Source: Paucibacter sp. DJ2R-2
Lineage (GTDB): Bacteria; Pseudomonadota; Gammaproteobacteria; Burkholderiales; Burkholderiaceae_C
DNA length: 64,000 nucleotides
NCBI RefSeq assembly: GCF_025717675.1
Contig: NZ_JAJIRT010000004.1
Span: 310,001-374,000 of the forward strand
Direction: 5' to 3'
The position numbers were made by a program, and so were the translations under genes. The notes beneath the pieces are model-generated. The model saw only the letters and a program-made list of their open reading frames with translations, was not told the DNA's origin and made no database searches. Of the stretch, positions 1-8,420 are shown piece after piece; the stretch's first letter is position 1; every line of letters starts with the position of its first letter.

Positions 1-1
1 C

Positions 2-1276
2 GGATTCTTCGGCATCCAGTTCAGCTTCGGTCTGCAGCAGAGCAATATGAGCCCGATCTACCAGTACCTGGGCGCGGACGAAGCCAGTCTGCCCTTGCTC
101 TGGCTGGCCGGGCCCATGACCGGCCTGCTGGTGCAGCCCCTGGTCGGCGCCTTCAGCGATCGAACCGTCAGCCGCTGGGGCCGGCGCACGCCCTACTTCC
201 TGATCGGCGCCCTGCTCTGCAGCCTGGGCCTGCTGGCCATGCCCTTCAGCCCGACGCTGTGGTTTGCCGCCGGCCTGCTCTGGATCCTGGACGCCGCCAA
301 CAACGTGACCATGGAGCCCTACCGCGCCTACGTCTCAGACCGGCTCAACACCAGCCAGCATTCCCTGGGCTTTCTGACCCAAAGCGCCTTCACCGGCCTG
401 GCCCAGACCCTGGCCTATCTCGCGCCCACCTTGCTGGTGCTGATGGGCATGGACAAGGACGCGCTGGGCAGCAACAACATCCCGCAGATCACCCTGACGG
501 CTTTTCTCATCGGCGCCGTGTTTTCCATCAGCACGGTCTGGTGGTCGGTGCGGCGGGTGCCTGAGTTGCCGCTGAGCAGCGATGAGCTGGAGCAGATGCG
601 CCGACAGCCGCGCGGCCTGGGCGCCGCGCTGCGAGAAATCTGGAGCGCGCTGCGCGAAATGCCGCGCACCATGCGCCAGCTCTGGTGGATGAAGCTATTC
701 CAGTGGTACGCCATGATGTGCTACTGGATCTACATCGTGCCGTCACTGGCTCTGACGCTCTTCCAAAGCAGCGACCCGCATTCCCAAGGCTTCCGAGACG
801 CCGGCCTGGTGAACGGACAGATCGGCGGCTTCTACAACTTCGTCGCCTTCCTCGCGGCCTTTGCGATGGTGCCCTTCACCCGGCGCTTTGGCCCCAAGCG
901 CGTGCATGCGCTGTGCCTGGTGCTTGCCGGCGCTGGCATGTGGGCCATTCCCGAAATCCAGAACCGCTGGCTGCTGCTCCTGCCCATGCTGGGCGTGGGT
1001 CTGGCCTGGGCCAGCATCATGGGCAACCCCTATGTGCTGCTGGCCGGCAGCATCCCGCCCGAGCGCGCCGGGGTGTACATGGGCATCTTCAATATGTTCA
1101 TCGTCATCCCCATGCTGATCCAGATGGTGACGCTGCCGCTGATTTATCACAGCCTGCTGGGCGGCCGCCCGGACCATGTGATCCGCCTGGCCGGTGCGCT
1201 GCTGGTCTGCGCCGCGATCGCGATGCTGCGCGTGCAGACCACGCCTCAGCCTTCCCCGTCCGAATTGAAATCATGA
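2..1276 (+). CDS. MFS sugar permease (SLC45/GPH-like), 5' truncated
   Basis: This is the carboxy-terminal ~424 residues of a major facilitator permease; the frame is open from base 2, so the true start lies outside the window. About ten hydrophobic helices remain. The loop motif DRTVSRWGRRTPYF is the charged loop signature seen in sugar/cation symporters of the sucrose-transporter-like group. The stop overlaps the start of the sucrose phosphorylase gene (ATGA at 1273-1276), so the two are translationally coupled. The inferred role is inner-membrane uptake of sucrose, which the next enzyme splits in the cytoplasm. Family assignment is solid; the substrate is inferred from the neighbour. Confidence 0.85.
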   Translation, partial: GFFGIQFSFGLQQSNMSPIYQYLGADEASLPLLWLAGPMTGLLVQPLVGAFSDRTVSRWGRRTPYFLIGALLCSLGLLAMPFSPTLWFAAGLLWILDAANNVTMEPYRAYVSDRLNTSQHSLGFLTQSAFTGLAQTLAYLAPTLLVLMGMDKDALGSNNIPQITLTAFLIGAVFSISTVWWSVRRVPELPLSSDELEQMRRQPRGLGAALREIWSALREMPRTMRQLWWMKLFQWYAMMCYWIYIVPSLALTLFQSSDPHSQGFRDAGLVNGQIGGFYNFVAFLAAFAMVPFTRRFGPKRVHALCLVLAGAGMWAIPEIQNRWLLLLPMLGVGLAWASIMGNPYVLLAGSIPPERAGVYMGIFNMFIVIPMLIQMVTLPLIYHSLLGGRPDHVIRLAGALLVCAAIAMLRVQTTPQPSPSELKS

Positions 1277-2766
1277 AGAACCAAGTCCAACTGATCACCT
1301 ACGTCGACCGCCTCGGTGGCCGCCTCGACGGCCAGGACCTGCAGCGCCTGCGCCGCCTGCTGGGCCAAGGCGGCGCGCTCGGTGAGGTCTTCGGCGGCGT
1401 GCACCTGCTGCCTTTCTTCCATGCCATCGACGGCGCCGATGCCGGCTTCGACCCGATCGACCACACCCAGGTCGACCCGCGCTTAGGGACTTGGGACGAC
1501 ATCAAAGACCTGACGGACAGCCTCGACGTCATGGGGGATGTGATCGTGAACCACATGTCGAGCAGCTCGCCCCAGTTCCTGGACTACTCGGCGCGCGGCG
1601 ACGCCTCGCCCTATGCCGGCCTGTTTCTGACCCTGGATGCAGTCTTTCCGGAGGGCGCCACCGAAGCCGATCTGCTGGCCGTCTACCGGCCGCGCCCCGG
1701 CCTGCCGGTGCAGATGGCCACACTGAAGAACGGCCAGAAGAAGCTGCTCTGGACCACCTTCACCGCTGCCCAGATCGACATCGCCGTGCACCATCCGCAG
1801 GGCCGCGCTTACTTGCTGAGCATCCTTCAGACCTTTGCCGACAAAGGCATCCGCATGGTGCGCCTGGATGCCGTGGGCTACGCCATCAAGAAGGCCGGCT
1901 CCAGCTGCTTCATGATGCCGGAGACTTTTGCCTTCATCGATGAGTTCGCGGCACAGGCGCGCAGCCTCGGCATCGAGGTGCTGGTCGAGATTCATGCTTA
2001 CTACCAGCGCCAGATCGAGATCGCCGCACGCGTGGACTGGGTCTACGACTTCGCTCTGCCGCCCCTGGTCTTACACGCTTTCTTCTTCGCCCAGTCCGGC
2101 CCGCTGCAGCAGTGGATTACGCAGCGGCCGCGCAATGCGCTGACGGTGCTGGACACGCACGACGGCATCGGCATCATCGACATCGGCGCCGACGCCAGCG
2201 ACCGCGAAGGCCAACCCGGCCTGGTGCCGCCAGCCGAACTCGATGCTCTGGTCGAACGTATCCACAGCAACAGCGGCGGCGAGAGCCGCCAAGCCACGGG
2301 CGCTGCGGCCTCCAACCTCGATCTCTACCAGGTCAACTGCACCTTCTACGACGCCCTGGGCCGCGACGATGTGCGCTACCTGCTGGCGCGGGCGTTGCAG
2401 TTCTTCCTGCCGGGCGTGCCCCAGGTCTACTACGTCGGCCTGCTGGCCGGCCACAACGATATGGAGCTGCTGGCCCGCAGCGGCGTCGGCCGCGACATCA
2501 ATCGCCACTACTACGACGAGGCCGAGATTGCCTCCGAGCTGCAGCGCCCCGTGGTGCAGCAGCTGATCCAGCTGATCCGCCTGCGCAACAGCCACCCCGC
2601 CTTTGCCGGCGAGTTCAGCAGCGAGGCCAGCAGCCCGCAAGACCTGACCCTACGCTGGAAAGCTGGCACGCAAGAGGCCACGCTGCATGTGAACTTTGCC
2701 ACCCTGGCCCACGAACTGAGTCACACCGATACGGCCGGGCAACTGCAGCGTCTGCAGTTCCACTGA
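1273..2766 (+). CDS. Sucrose phosphorylase (GH13 subfamily 18)
   Basis: The 497-residue cytoplasmic enzyme converts sucrose and phosphate to alpha-glucose-1-phosphate and fructose, saving ATP relative to hydrolysis. It aligns by eye end to end with Bifidobacterium sucrose phosphorylase, starting with MKNQVQLITYVDRLGG. The catalytic triad is visible at a constant offset: nucleophile D199 in RLDAVGYA, acid/base E239 in VEIHAYY, and transition-state stabiliser D297 in LDTHDGIG. The C-terminal half keeps ATGAAASNLDLYQVN and the PQVYYVG loop. The ATG lies inside the stop of the upstream permease gene, giving a two-gene sucrose use operon. The related activities sucrose-6-phosphate phosphorylase and glucosylglycerate phosphorylase are less likely given the closeness to the bifidobacterial enzyme. 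Confidence 0.93.
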   Translation: MKNQVQLITYVDRLGGRLDGQDLQRLRRLLGQGGALGEVFGGVHLLPFFHAIDGADAGFDPIDHTQVDPRLGTWDDIKDLTDSLDVMGDVIVNHMSSSSPQFLDYSARGDASPYAGLFLTLDAVFPEGATEADLLAVYRPRPGLPVQMATLKNGQKKLLWTTFTAAQIDIAVHHPQGRAYLLSILQTFADKGIRMVRLDAVGYAIKKAGSSCFMMPETFAFIDEFAAQARSLGIEVLVEIHAYYQRQIEIAARVDWVYDFALPPLVLHAFFFAQSGPLQQWITQRPRNALTVLDTHDGIGIIDIGADASDREGQPGLVPPAELDALVERIHSNSGGESRQATGAAASNLDLYQVNCTFYDALGRDDVRYLLARALQFFLPGVPQVYYVGLLAGHNDMELLARSGVGRDINRHYYDEAEIASELQRPVVQQLIQLIRLRNSHPAFAGEFSSEASSPQDLTLRWKAGTQEATLHVNFATLAHELSHTDTAGQLQRLQFH

Positions 2767-2800
2767 AGCGCTGCGGGGACGGCTGGAATCGGCGCGGAGC

Positions 2801-2946
2801 CGTCGTTCGCGGAGAAGTTTCAGCACGCAGAGTTCGCAGAGGACCGCAGAGGACGCTGAGAACACAATCCTCGCCTTTCTTCTCTCTCTGCGACCTCTGC
2901 GAGCCTCCGCGCACTCTGCGTTCGTATTCAAAACTCGGCGAACGAC
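2801..2946. repeat. Long imperfect inverted repeat between convergent genes
   Basis: The 3' intergenic space between the sucrose operon and the convergent hydrolase gene is filled by a large dyad. The outer arms (from 2801 and ending at 2946) share CGTCGTTCGC. The inner arms carry several copies of CGCAGAG-like words on the left and their complement CTCTGCG on the right. A transcript from either side would fold into one long hairpin of about 145 nt. It resembles dispersed CGCAGAG-type palindromic elements known from many proteobacteria, and it could stop transcription or protect 3' ends of both operons. Confidence 0.7.
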
Positions 2947-2980
2947 GGTTCTGTGCCGACAAACGCCCTTGCCAAGCGAC

Positions 2981-3778
2981 TCAGCGCGGCTCCGCCAACC
3001 AGTCGGTGATCAGCCCCACCGCTTCAGCTTCCATGCCGACGAAGCCATGCCAATGCTGCGGCTCGCAGGGCTCGCCGCTGGCGGGTCCGCCGCCGTCGGC
3101 CCAGATCAAGCGCTTGACCGGCGCGCCGCTGAAACGCTGCAGCAAGGCCGGCACCTCCTGCGGTTTGCACACCCAGCAGGCATCTTTCTCATGGTGCAAA
3201 AGCAGCACGGGCTTGCGTATCGCCGCCAGGTCTAGACTCGGCAGGGCGCCGGGCTTCTTCATGGCAACGATGCTGGAACTGAGCACCAGGCCGGCGATTT
3301 GATCGCCTAGGGCGATGGCGCCAGAGGCCGCCGAAATCGTGCCGCGGCTGGTGCCGACCAACCACAGCGGGCGGTCGCTGCGCGCCTTCAGCGCCGCTAC
3401 CACATCGGCGATGTCAGCCAGGTGCGCGGGCAAGATGCGGTCTTCGTAGCCGAGCTCGGCGCCGTCGGCGCGCCGGCCAAAGATGGCCACCTGGTAGCCT
3501 GCGGCTTGAAACGCAGCCGAGCTGCGCACGAGAAAGTTGCCGCCCTGCGGCCGGCCATCGACCAATCGGCCAAAGCCGCCTCCACCGCCCGGGAACAGCA
3601 GCACCGTGGCACGCGCCTGCTCGCGCTCAGCCCAGAACACAGTCACGCTGCTGCCGTCCCGGGTGGGTACTTGAAGCATCTGCCCCTGGGCGGGCCCGGC
3701 CACACTCCGCGCCGCGAAGCAGAGCAGCATCGGCAGCAAGAGAAGCTGGTACAAAGCGCGAACAAGGGACATGGGCAT
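2981..3778 (-). CDS. Secreted alpha/beta-hydrolase
   Basis: A 265-residue protein from the ATG at 3778; MSLVRALY at 3772 is an equally possible start, and a longer frame upstream adds only a charged leader. A signal peptide covers residues 3-28 (LYQLLLLPMLLCF core, cleavage near SVAG). The oxyanion-type glycine run GGGGGFG is at 64-70, and the nucleophile elbow GTSRG places Ser144 as catalytic. A likely acid/His pair lies in HEKDACW and QHWHGF. The substrate is unknown; it could be an esterase or peptidase of the dienelactone hydrolase-like group. The gene stands alone and runs convergent to the sucrose operon. Confidence 0.75.
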   Translation of the reverse strand: MPMSLVRALYQLLLLPMLLCFAARSVAGPAQGQMLQVPTRDGSSVTVFWAEREQARATVLLFPGGGGGFGRLVDGRPQGGNFLVRSSAAFQAAGYQVAIFGRRADGAELGYEDRILPAHLADIADVVAALKARSDRPLWLVGTSRGTISAASGAIALGDQIAGLVLSSSIVAMKKPGALPSLDLAAIRKPVLLLHHEKDACWVCKPQEVPALLQRFSGAPVKRLIWADGGGPASGEPCEPQHWHGFVGMEAEAVGLITDWLAEPR

Positions 3779-3879
3779 GGCGGCGCAAGGATCGAGGTGC
3801 GCGGATCTTAGAACGGCCATCGCTCACAGTACTGGTGCACCGCCTTGCCCTGAAATGGGGCGCCCGCCCTGGCATGGGC

Positions 3880-3911
3880 AAAAAAAAGCCCCAGGCACAA
3901 GGCCTGAGGCT
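3880..3911 (-). terminator. Orphan intrinsic terminator (minus direction)
   Basis: A ten-base stem (AGCCCCAGGC / GCCTGAGGCT, one mismatch, five-base loop) is preceded on the plus strand by eight A residues. Read on the minus strand this is a hairpin followed by a U-run. No minus-strand coding gene ends just upstream of it, so it may close an untranslated transcript from 3912-4220 or simply insulate the neighbouring genes. Confidence 0.5.
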
Positions 3912-4208
3912 GGAATCCACCCAGGGGCGGTGGAGGAGACAACTGAAGTTGAGATAGCTATTGCAGCTTCCGTGCCAGCTTCTACCCTCCGATCATGAAT
4001 TCGGTTCATGAGATGGAGGCAGCTTCGGTCCGCGCTGCGTTCCTCTCGCCAGCCCCAGTCACCAGACATCACGATGTTCGACCACTTCCCCTTGTTCCCA
4101 TGGCTCCCTACGCGCCCCTCTGTCTGCGCAGGCTTTGCGTCAGCTCAAGTCCGAGCCAGCTCGTAAGGCGCCCAATCCGAGCATGGGCCACCCACACCAC
4201 CGGCCCAC
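3912..4208. other. Gene-free stretch upstream of the DUF3149 gene
   Basis: Together with the hairpin at 3880-3911, this separates the divergent hydrolase gene and the DUF3149 gene. No frame here shows convincing protein character. It contains the promoter region for the small gene at 4221 and a purine-rich GGAGGAGACA word near 3931 that looks like a ribosome-binding site but is not followed by an open frame. Confidence 0.4.
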
Positions 4209-4220
4209 AAGGAGCCAACG

Positions 4221-4373
4221 ATGAGCGTGTTCAAGGATCTGTTCACTTCCGATGTCGGCCTGATGAGTGCCGCCGTGATTGCCATCACCCTGGGCATGGG
4301 TGCGTTCTATGTGCGCTACTTTCTGCGCCATATCGCCAGCGACAGCGCTGCTGCTGCACAGAAGCTGCGCTGA
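4221..4373 (+). CDS. DUF3149-like microprotein, single TM helix
   Basis: A 50-residue protein starts at an ATG six bases after a near-perfect AAGGAG ribosome-binding site (4209-4214). The sequence begins MSVFKDLFTSDVGLMS, then has one transmembrane helix (AAVIAITLGMGAFYVRYFL) and a short polar tail. The N-terminal F-x-D-L-F-T-D-V-G-L-M pattern and size fit the DUF3149 family of tiny inner-membrane proteins common in beta-proteobacteria. Function is unknown. It is too short for default gene callers and overlaps longer meaningless frames on both strands. Confidence 0.8.
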   Translation: MSVFKDLFTSDVGLMSAAVIAITLGMGAFYVRYFLRHIASDSAAAAQKLR

Positions 4374-4509
4374 AAGGCACGGGCTCGACGGCTCGGACCT
4401 GAACGACGAGATAAGCATCGCGCGCCTCGGACTTGACGCGCGCAGTGCGTGGCCGCATCGACCCGCGTCTTCACCGAAAACGGACAGGCCCAGGCTGCGG
4501 CGCGGCGCT

Positions 4510-4651
4510 TCGCCCGCTAGAGGCCGTGACCCACGACTGATCGGCATCGATCAAACTGATCGCCGTCACCGGCGCAGCGCAGCATTTCGCGGCAGCTGTC
4601 CAGCAATTCAAGCGCCTGCAGACGTTCACGCTCCTGAGCTGGCAAAGGCTG
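4510..4651 (-). pseudogene. Remnant of a GAF-domain gene
   Basis: Two minus-strand frames carry pieces of one GAF domain start. Frame one (from 4651) reads QPLPAQERERLQALELLDS, which resembles the usual lead-in ERLxALxxLxILDT. After a shift near 4580 the other frame reads AAPVTAISLIDADQSWVTAS, which matches the core V-P-I-x-x-I-S-L-I-D-A-D-x-Q-W-F. Roughly 15 residues normally between these blocks are missing, and no intact start or downstream signalling domain is found. This looks like a decayed fragment of a GAF-containing sensor or diguanylate cyclase. The rest of 4374-4759 holds nothing recognisable. Confidence 0.5.
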
Positions 4652-4759
4652 GGGGGGATCACTCCGCGTGAGGCATGAGCGGCATGGCAGCCGGATGCAT
4701 CTCTGTCAGGGCAAGAGAACTGAAGCACCCCAATTGCCGTGGCGGTTGCCGGGGTTCGC

Positions 4760-6238
4760 CTAGGCCACAGCTGCGCAGCGGCGCAAGGGGCGGGCATCCA
4801 GCAAGCGCAGCAGCGCTTGGTTTTGGGCTGCGGCTGCCTGTGCCCTCAAGGACACCCGCGCCTGGGTCGGACAGTTGATGCGCTGAAGCTCTTCGTCACT
4901 CAAACCCGCCAAGACCGCCAGCAAGGGCGCCGAATAGTCCATCTTCGCCGAGAACAGGCCATGGCCTGCCGCATCGGCAGTGTCGAGCGCCACGCCGCGC
5001 TGCAACATATAAGCAAACAAGGCCGCACCTCCGTCGGGAGCTTTGGTATTCAACGTGAACTCTCGGCGCCGAAGTGCCGCTTCCTCCGGCGTCAATGGGC
5101 GCATGCGCTTGTCGATGGACGCTATCTCCGCCTCGCTCAGCGGCGGCGGCTTGAACCCGAAACGCTCCGTTGAGTCATGGCCGAATCGGCGCAAGGTCCA
5201 GGACTGCAAGGTCGACCAGTTGCTGACTTCGGTCACCGTCGGCTGTCGCTCGCTGGGCCCAGGCAGGCTCCCGTCCGGCTTCGGTAAACGCACATTGATG
5301 AGCAAGCGCGTGGTGACATCCGGCGACAGACCGAGATCCAGCGCAAACTCGATCACGTCTGCGGCCTGGGTTTCGACCGCGAACCTCAAGAGGTCCTGGC
5401 CCGATGGGCCATCCAGTTTCAGGTTCACACCCTGGGCCTGCAGGGCCCGCAGCCCGTCAAGCTTCAAGGGCGTGTTTTTCTCCTGCAGCTCACGCAAGGC
5501 CTCCTGCCAGAGCGTTTGCCGCGCATCGGCCGACAGCGGCAGCTGCTTACGTGCGAGAACTGCCAGCAGGTCTGGGTTCATGCTGCGAAACACGGCCGAA
5601 GTGATCGCCGCTGGGCCGCCGGAATGCTCTTCCGCGTAGCTGCTGTCGTCGAGCAGAAGCGCGAGGATCTCGGGATGCGGGCGCTCAATGGCGCACTCCT
5701 TGGCGACGCGGAGCTTCACGTCCAGCGTGTAGACAGGCCGTGGTGGTGGCGTCGGCACGCTCATCAAGGCCTCAAGCGCCGCCTTCGTGTCCGCACAGGC
5801 GGCCACTCGCAAGGTCTGTTGCTGCCAGGCCTGATTGGCGAACTGCTCTTCTTGCTTTCTCTGCGCCACATGCCGCTCGGCAGAAAGCCGGTCCCGCTGC
5901 AGACGTTCGTAGATGAAGCCAGAAATCAGCGCACCCCAAACCACCAGAGCCAAGATGAAGACGGCACCACGGCCGAGCCAAGGTCCCCTCAAGGGCTGGT
6001 CCGCCGCGCCCGCGTTGTCACGCAGCCCCTGGGCAATCCATGACTGGATGGTGGGGCTGGCCGCAGCGATCAGCAGGGGCGGCAGAAAAACACCGGCCAG
6101 CACCGCCAGCAGGAGCAGCAAGAGCTGCCCTTCAGAAGCATGGGCAAAGGCCCACGCCGGCCCGGCCAGAGACAAGGTAACGCCGGCCACGGCCAGCCGA
6201 ACAGTGGTTTTGTGCATTCGTTTGGAAGCCTGCTTCAT
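4760..6238 (-). CDS. Ankyrin-like membrane protein, unknown function
   Basis: A 492-residue protein from ATG 6238 (MKQASKRMHKTTVRLA); a longer frame to 6340 lacks signal character. Hydrophobic segments lie at about 10-30 (signal anchor), 36-60 (LLLLLLAVLAGVFLPPLLI) and 90-110 (VFILALVVWGALISGFIY). A polar, coiled-coil-prone segment rich in R, Q and E follows (LQRDRLSAERHVAQRKQEEQ). The rest is helical with loose ankyrin-style units such as LLRFAVETQAADVIEFALDL and LLAVLAGLSDEEL. It is probably an inner-membrane protein with a periplasmic or cytosolic protein-binding scaffold. No catalytic motif is seen and no specific family was recognised. Confidence 0.65.
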   Translation of the reverse strand: MKQASKRMHKTTVRLAVAGVTLSLAGPAWAFAHASEGQLLLLLLAVLAGVFLPPLLIAAASPTIQSWIAQGLRDNAGAADQPLRGPWLGRGAVFILALVVWGALISGFIYERLQRDRLSAERHVAQRKQEEQFANQAWQQQTLRVAACADTKAALEALMSVPTPPPRPVYTLDVKLRVAKECAIERPHPEILALLLDDSSYAEEHSGGPAAITSAVFRSMNPDLLAVLARKQLPLSADARQTLWQEALRELQEKNTPLKLDGLRALQAQGVNLKLDGPSGQDLLRFAVETQAADVIEFALDLGLSPDVTTRLLINVRLPKPDGSLPGPSERQPTVTEVSNWSTLQSWTLRRFGHDSTERFGFKPPPLSEAEIASIDKRMRPLTPEEAALRRREFTLNTKAPDGGAALFAYMLQRGVALDTADAAGHGLFSAKMDYSAPLLAVLAGLSDEELQRINCPTQARVSLRAQAAAAQNQALLRLLDARPLRRCAAVA

Positions 6239-6343
6239 CGGCTCGGTTCGGCTTGGACTCTTTCGCCCCGATACCGGCAGCGCGGGCAGCATAGCGGCCG
6301 AACGCCAAGTCTCCATGTGTCCAAAGTCTGCCGCCCGCAAGAC

Positions 6344-6823
6344 TCAGGGCTTGGCCATCAACGCCACCAGCTGATCCAGCGCCGCGCCCCAGCCCTGCTG
6401 GAAGCCCATGGCCTCGTGGGTCTGGCGGCCGGACTCGTCGCTGTGCATGACCGTGGCTGTGTAGAGCGTGCCCCCATCGGCATGCGGGGCCAGGCTGATG
6501 ACAGCGGTGAAGACAAAGGGATGAGCGGCCGCGTCGGCCGGGCGGAAGCCGGCCTTGAGCGCGCCGGTCCAGACGAGGCGCTCGTTCGGCACCAGTTCCA
6601 GATAGCAGCCTTCATTGGGGTGCTGCTCACCGGCGGGCGACTGCATCACGGTGCGAAAGATGCCGCCGGGGCGCAGATCGATCTCGCACTCGACGGTCTG
6701 CCAGGGCTTGGGGCAGAACCACTGCATCAGCAGGGCCGGCTCGGTCCAGCAGCGCCAAACCTGGGCGACCGGAGTCGGGATGACGCGTTGCAAGACCAGG
6801 TCGAGGTTGGGCATAGAGCTCAT
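6344..6823 (-). CDS. SRPBCC / AHSA1-domain protein
   Basis: A 159-residue protein from ATG 6823 ([18 protein letters not shown]); the open frame extends to 6904 with no protein-like content. The helix-grip pattern is clear: [12 protein letters not shown]-x-L-L-M-Q-W-F near the start, [11 protein letters not shown], a central strand set, and a C-terminal helix [18 protein letters not shown]. This is the AHSA1-like branch, often called activation of Hsp90 ATPase or polyketide cyclase-like, which binds hydrophobic ligands in a cavity. The ligand is unknown. It is divergent from urtA and shares the region 6824-7052 with it. Confidence 0.85.
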   Translation of the reverse strand: MSSMPNLDLVLQRVIPTPVAQVWRCWTEPALLMQWFCPKPWQTVECEIDLRPGGIFRTVMQSPAGEQHPNEGCYLELVPNERLVWTGALKAGFRPADAAAHPFVFTAVISLAPHADGGTLYTATVMHSDESGRQTHEAMGFQQGWGAALDQLVALMAKP

Positions 6824-7052
6824 GGCAGGGTTCCGTTCGGCCAAGTGTGTGGGTGGGGTGGGAAGGCTGCAGGCGATTGTGACCACGCAGTCCAACGACG
6901 GCAAACCGGCGGCGGCTTTCCTGCGACAGGGCGTGGCCCGCAGGGCTAGCCATGTACGCCATCCGCCGTATATGCCAGCGCGAGCCTGCTGCCTACATTG
7001 GCTTCGTCAGACCGCACCCTCCCACCACCCCGGAACCCTCAGGAGCCCCGCC

Positions 7053-8345
7053 ATGCCCGTCCCTTCCAAGACCCCCAGCCGCCGCGTCTTCTCGCTGAAA
7101 GCTCTGGCCGCCGCCAGCGCGCTGGCCGGCCTCAGCGTCACCGGCCTCTCGGCCCAAGCGGCCGACACCATCAAGGTCGGCGTGCTGCACAGCCTGTCCG
7201 GCACCATGGCCATCTCTGAAACCGTGCTCAAGGACACGGTGCTGATGGCCATTGACGAGATCAATGCCAAGGGCGGCGTGCTCGGCAAGAAGCTGGAACC
7301 CGTGGTCGTGGACCCGGCCTCCAACTGGCCGCTGTTCGCCGAAAAGACCAAACAGCTGCTCACACAAGACAAGGTCGCCGTGATCTTCGGCTGCTGGACC
7401 TCGGTCTCGCGCAAATCGGTGCTGCCGGTGGTCGAGGAACTCAACGGCCTGCTCTTCTACCCGGTGCAGTACGAGGGTGAAGAGCTGAGCAAGAACGTGT
7501 TCTACACCGGCGCCGCGCCCAATCAGCAGGCCATCCCCGCGGTGGACTATCTGATGAGCAAGGACGGCGGCGCCGCCAAGCGCTGGGTGCTCTTGGGCAC
7601 CGACTACGTCTACCCGCGCACCACCAACAAGATCCTGCGCGCCTACCTCAAGAGCAAGGGCGTGAAGGACACGGACATCGACGAGAAGTACACCCCCTTC
7701 GGCCACAGCGACTACCAGACCATCGTCGCCGACATCAAGAAGTTCTCGGCCGGCGGCAAGACGGCCGTGGTCTCCACCATCAACGGCGACTCCAACGTGC
7801 CCTTCTACAAAGAGCTGGGCAATGCCGGCCTGAAGGCCAAGGATGTGCCGGTGGTCGCATTCTCGGTCGGCGAGGAAGAGCTGCGCGGCGTAGACACGAA
7901 GCCCCTGGTCGGCCACCTGGCCGCCTGGAACTACTTCATGTCCATCAAGAACCCGGCCAACACCGCCTTCATCCAGAAGTGGAGCGCCTACGCCAAGGCC
8001 AAGAAGCTGCCCGGCCACATGGACAAGCCGCTGACCAATGACCCGATGGAGGCCACCTACATCGGCATCAATATGTGGAAGCAGGCGGTCGAGAAGGCCA
8101 AGAGCACGGACGTGGACAAGGTCATCGCCGCCATGGCCGGCCAGACCTTCACCGCGCCCTCGGGCATCACCTCCAAGATGGACGAGAAGAACCACCACCT
8201 GCACAAGTCGGTGTTCATCGGCGAGATCAAGGCGGACGGCCAGTTCGGCGTGGTCTGGAAGACCCCGGCCCCGGTCAAGGCCAAGCCCTGGAGCCCCTAC
8301 ATCGAAGGCAATGACAAGAAGCCCGATGAGCCGGTGAAAAAGTAA
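7053..8345 (+). CDS. urtA: Urea ABC transporter substrate-binding protein
   Basis: The 430-residue periplasmic urea receptor of the UrtABCDE importer. An AGGAG site at 7041-7045 fixes the start. A signal peptide with an unusual R-R-V-F-S-L-K-A-L stretch ends at AQAADTIKVG. The diagnostic segment KVGVLHSLSGTMAISE and the later NGLLFYPVQYEGEE and NYFMSIKNPANTAFI are typical of UrtA rather than branched-chain amino acid receptors. It heads a run of five urt genes. A GC-rich hairpin follows the stop, which could set a high receptor-to-membrane-subunit ratio. No clear NtrC or sigma-54 site was found in 6824-7052. Confidence 0.95.
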   Translation: MPVPSKTPSRRVFSLKALAAASALAGLSVTGLSAQAADTIKVGVLHSLSGTMAISETVLKDTVLMAIDEINAKGGVLGKKLEPVVVDPASNWPLFAEKTKQLLTQDKVAVIFGCWTSVSRKSVLPVVEELNGLLFYPVQYEGEELSKNVFYTGAAPNQQAIPAVDYLMSKDGGAAKRWVLLGTDYVYPRTTNKILRAYLKSKGVKDTDIDEKYTPFGHSDYQTIVADIKKFSAGGKTAVVSTINGDSNVPFYKELGNAGLKAKDVPVVAFSVGEEELRGVDTKPLVGHLAAWNYFMSIKNPANTAFIQKWSAYAKAKKLPGHMDKPLTNDPMEATYIGINMWKQAVEKAKSTDVDKVIAAMAGQTFTAPSGITSKMDEKNHHLHKSVFIGEIKADGQFGVVWKTPAPVKAKPWSPYIEGNDKKPDEPVKK

Positions 8346-8360
8346 CTTTTTTATTGAGCT

Positions 8361-8406
8361 GACCAAGCGGGCCGCAAGGCCCGTGGTCGGCAGCCTTCCT
8401 TTTTGA
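8361..8406 (+). terminator. Hairpin between urtA and urtB (possible attenuator)
   Basis: GACCAAGCGGGCC and GGCCCGTGGTC pair around a GCAA loop (8361-8388), and a pyrimidine run CCTTCCTTTTT follows at 8393-8405. It lies in the 75-base gap between urtA and urtB. Such a structure can act as a partial terminator or as a 3'-end stabiliser for the abundant urtA message. Confidence 0.5.
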
Positions 8407-8420
8407 ACCGCGGAGCCCCC

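Noticed and set aside
6824-7052. NtrC or sigma-54 site upstream of urtA
   Set aside because: No TGGCAC-N5-TTGCA match and no TGCACC dyad seen by eye.
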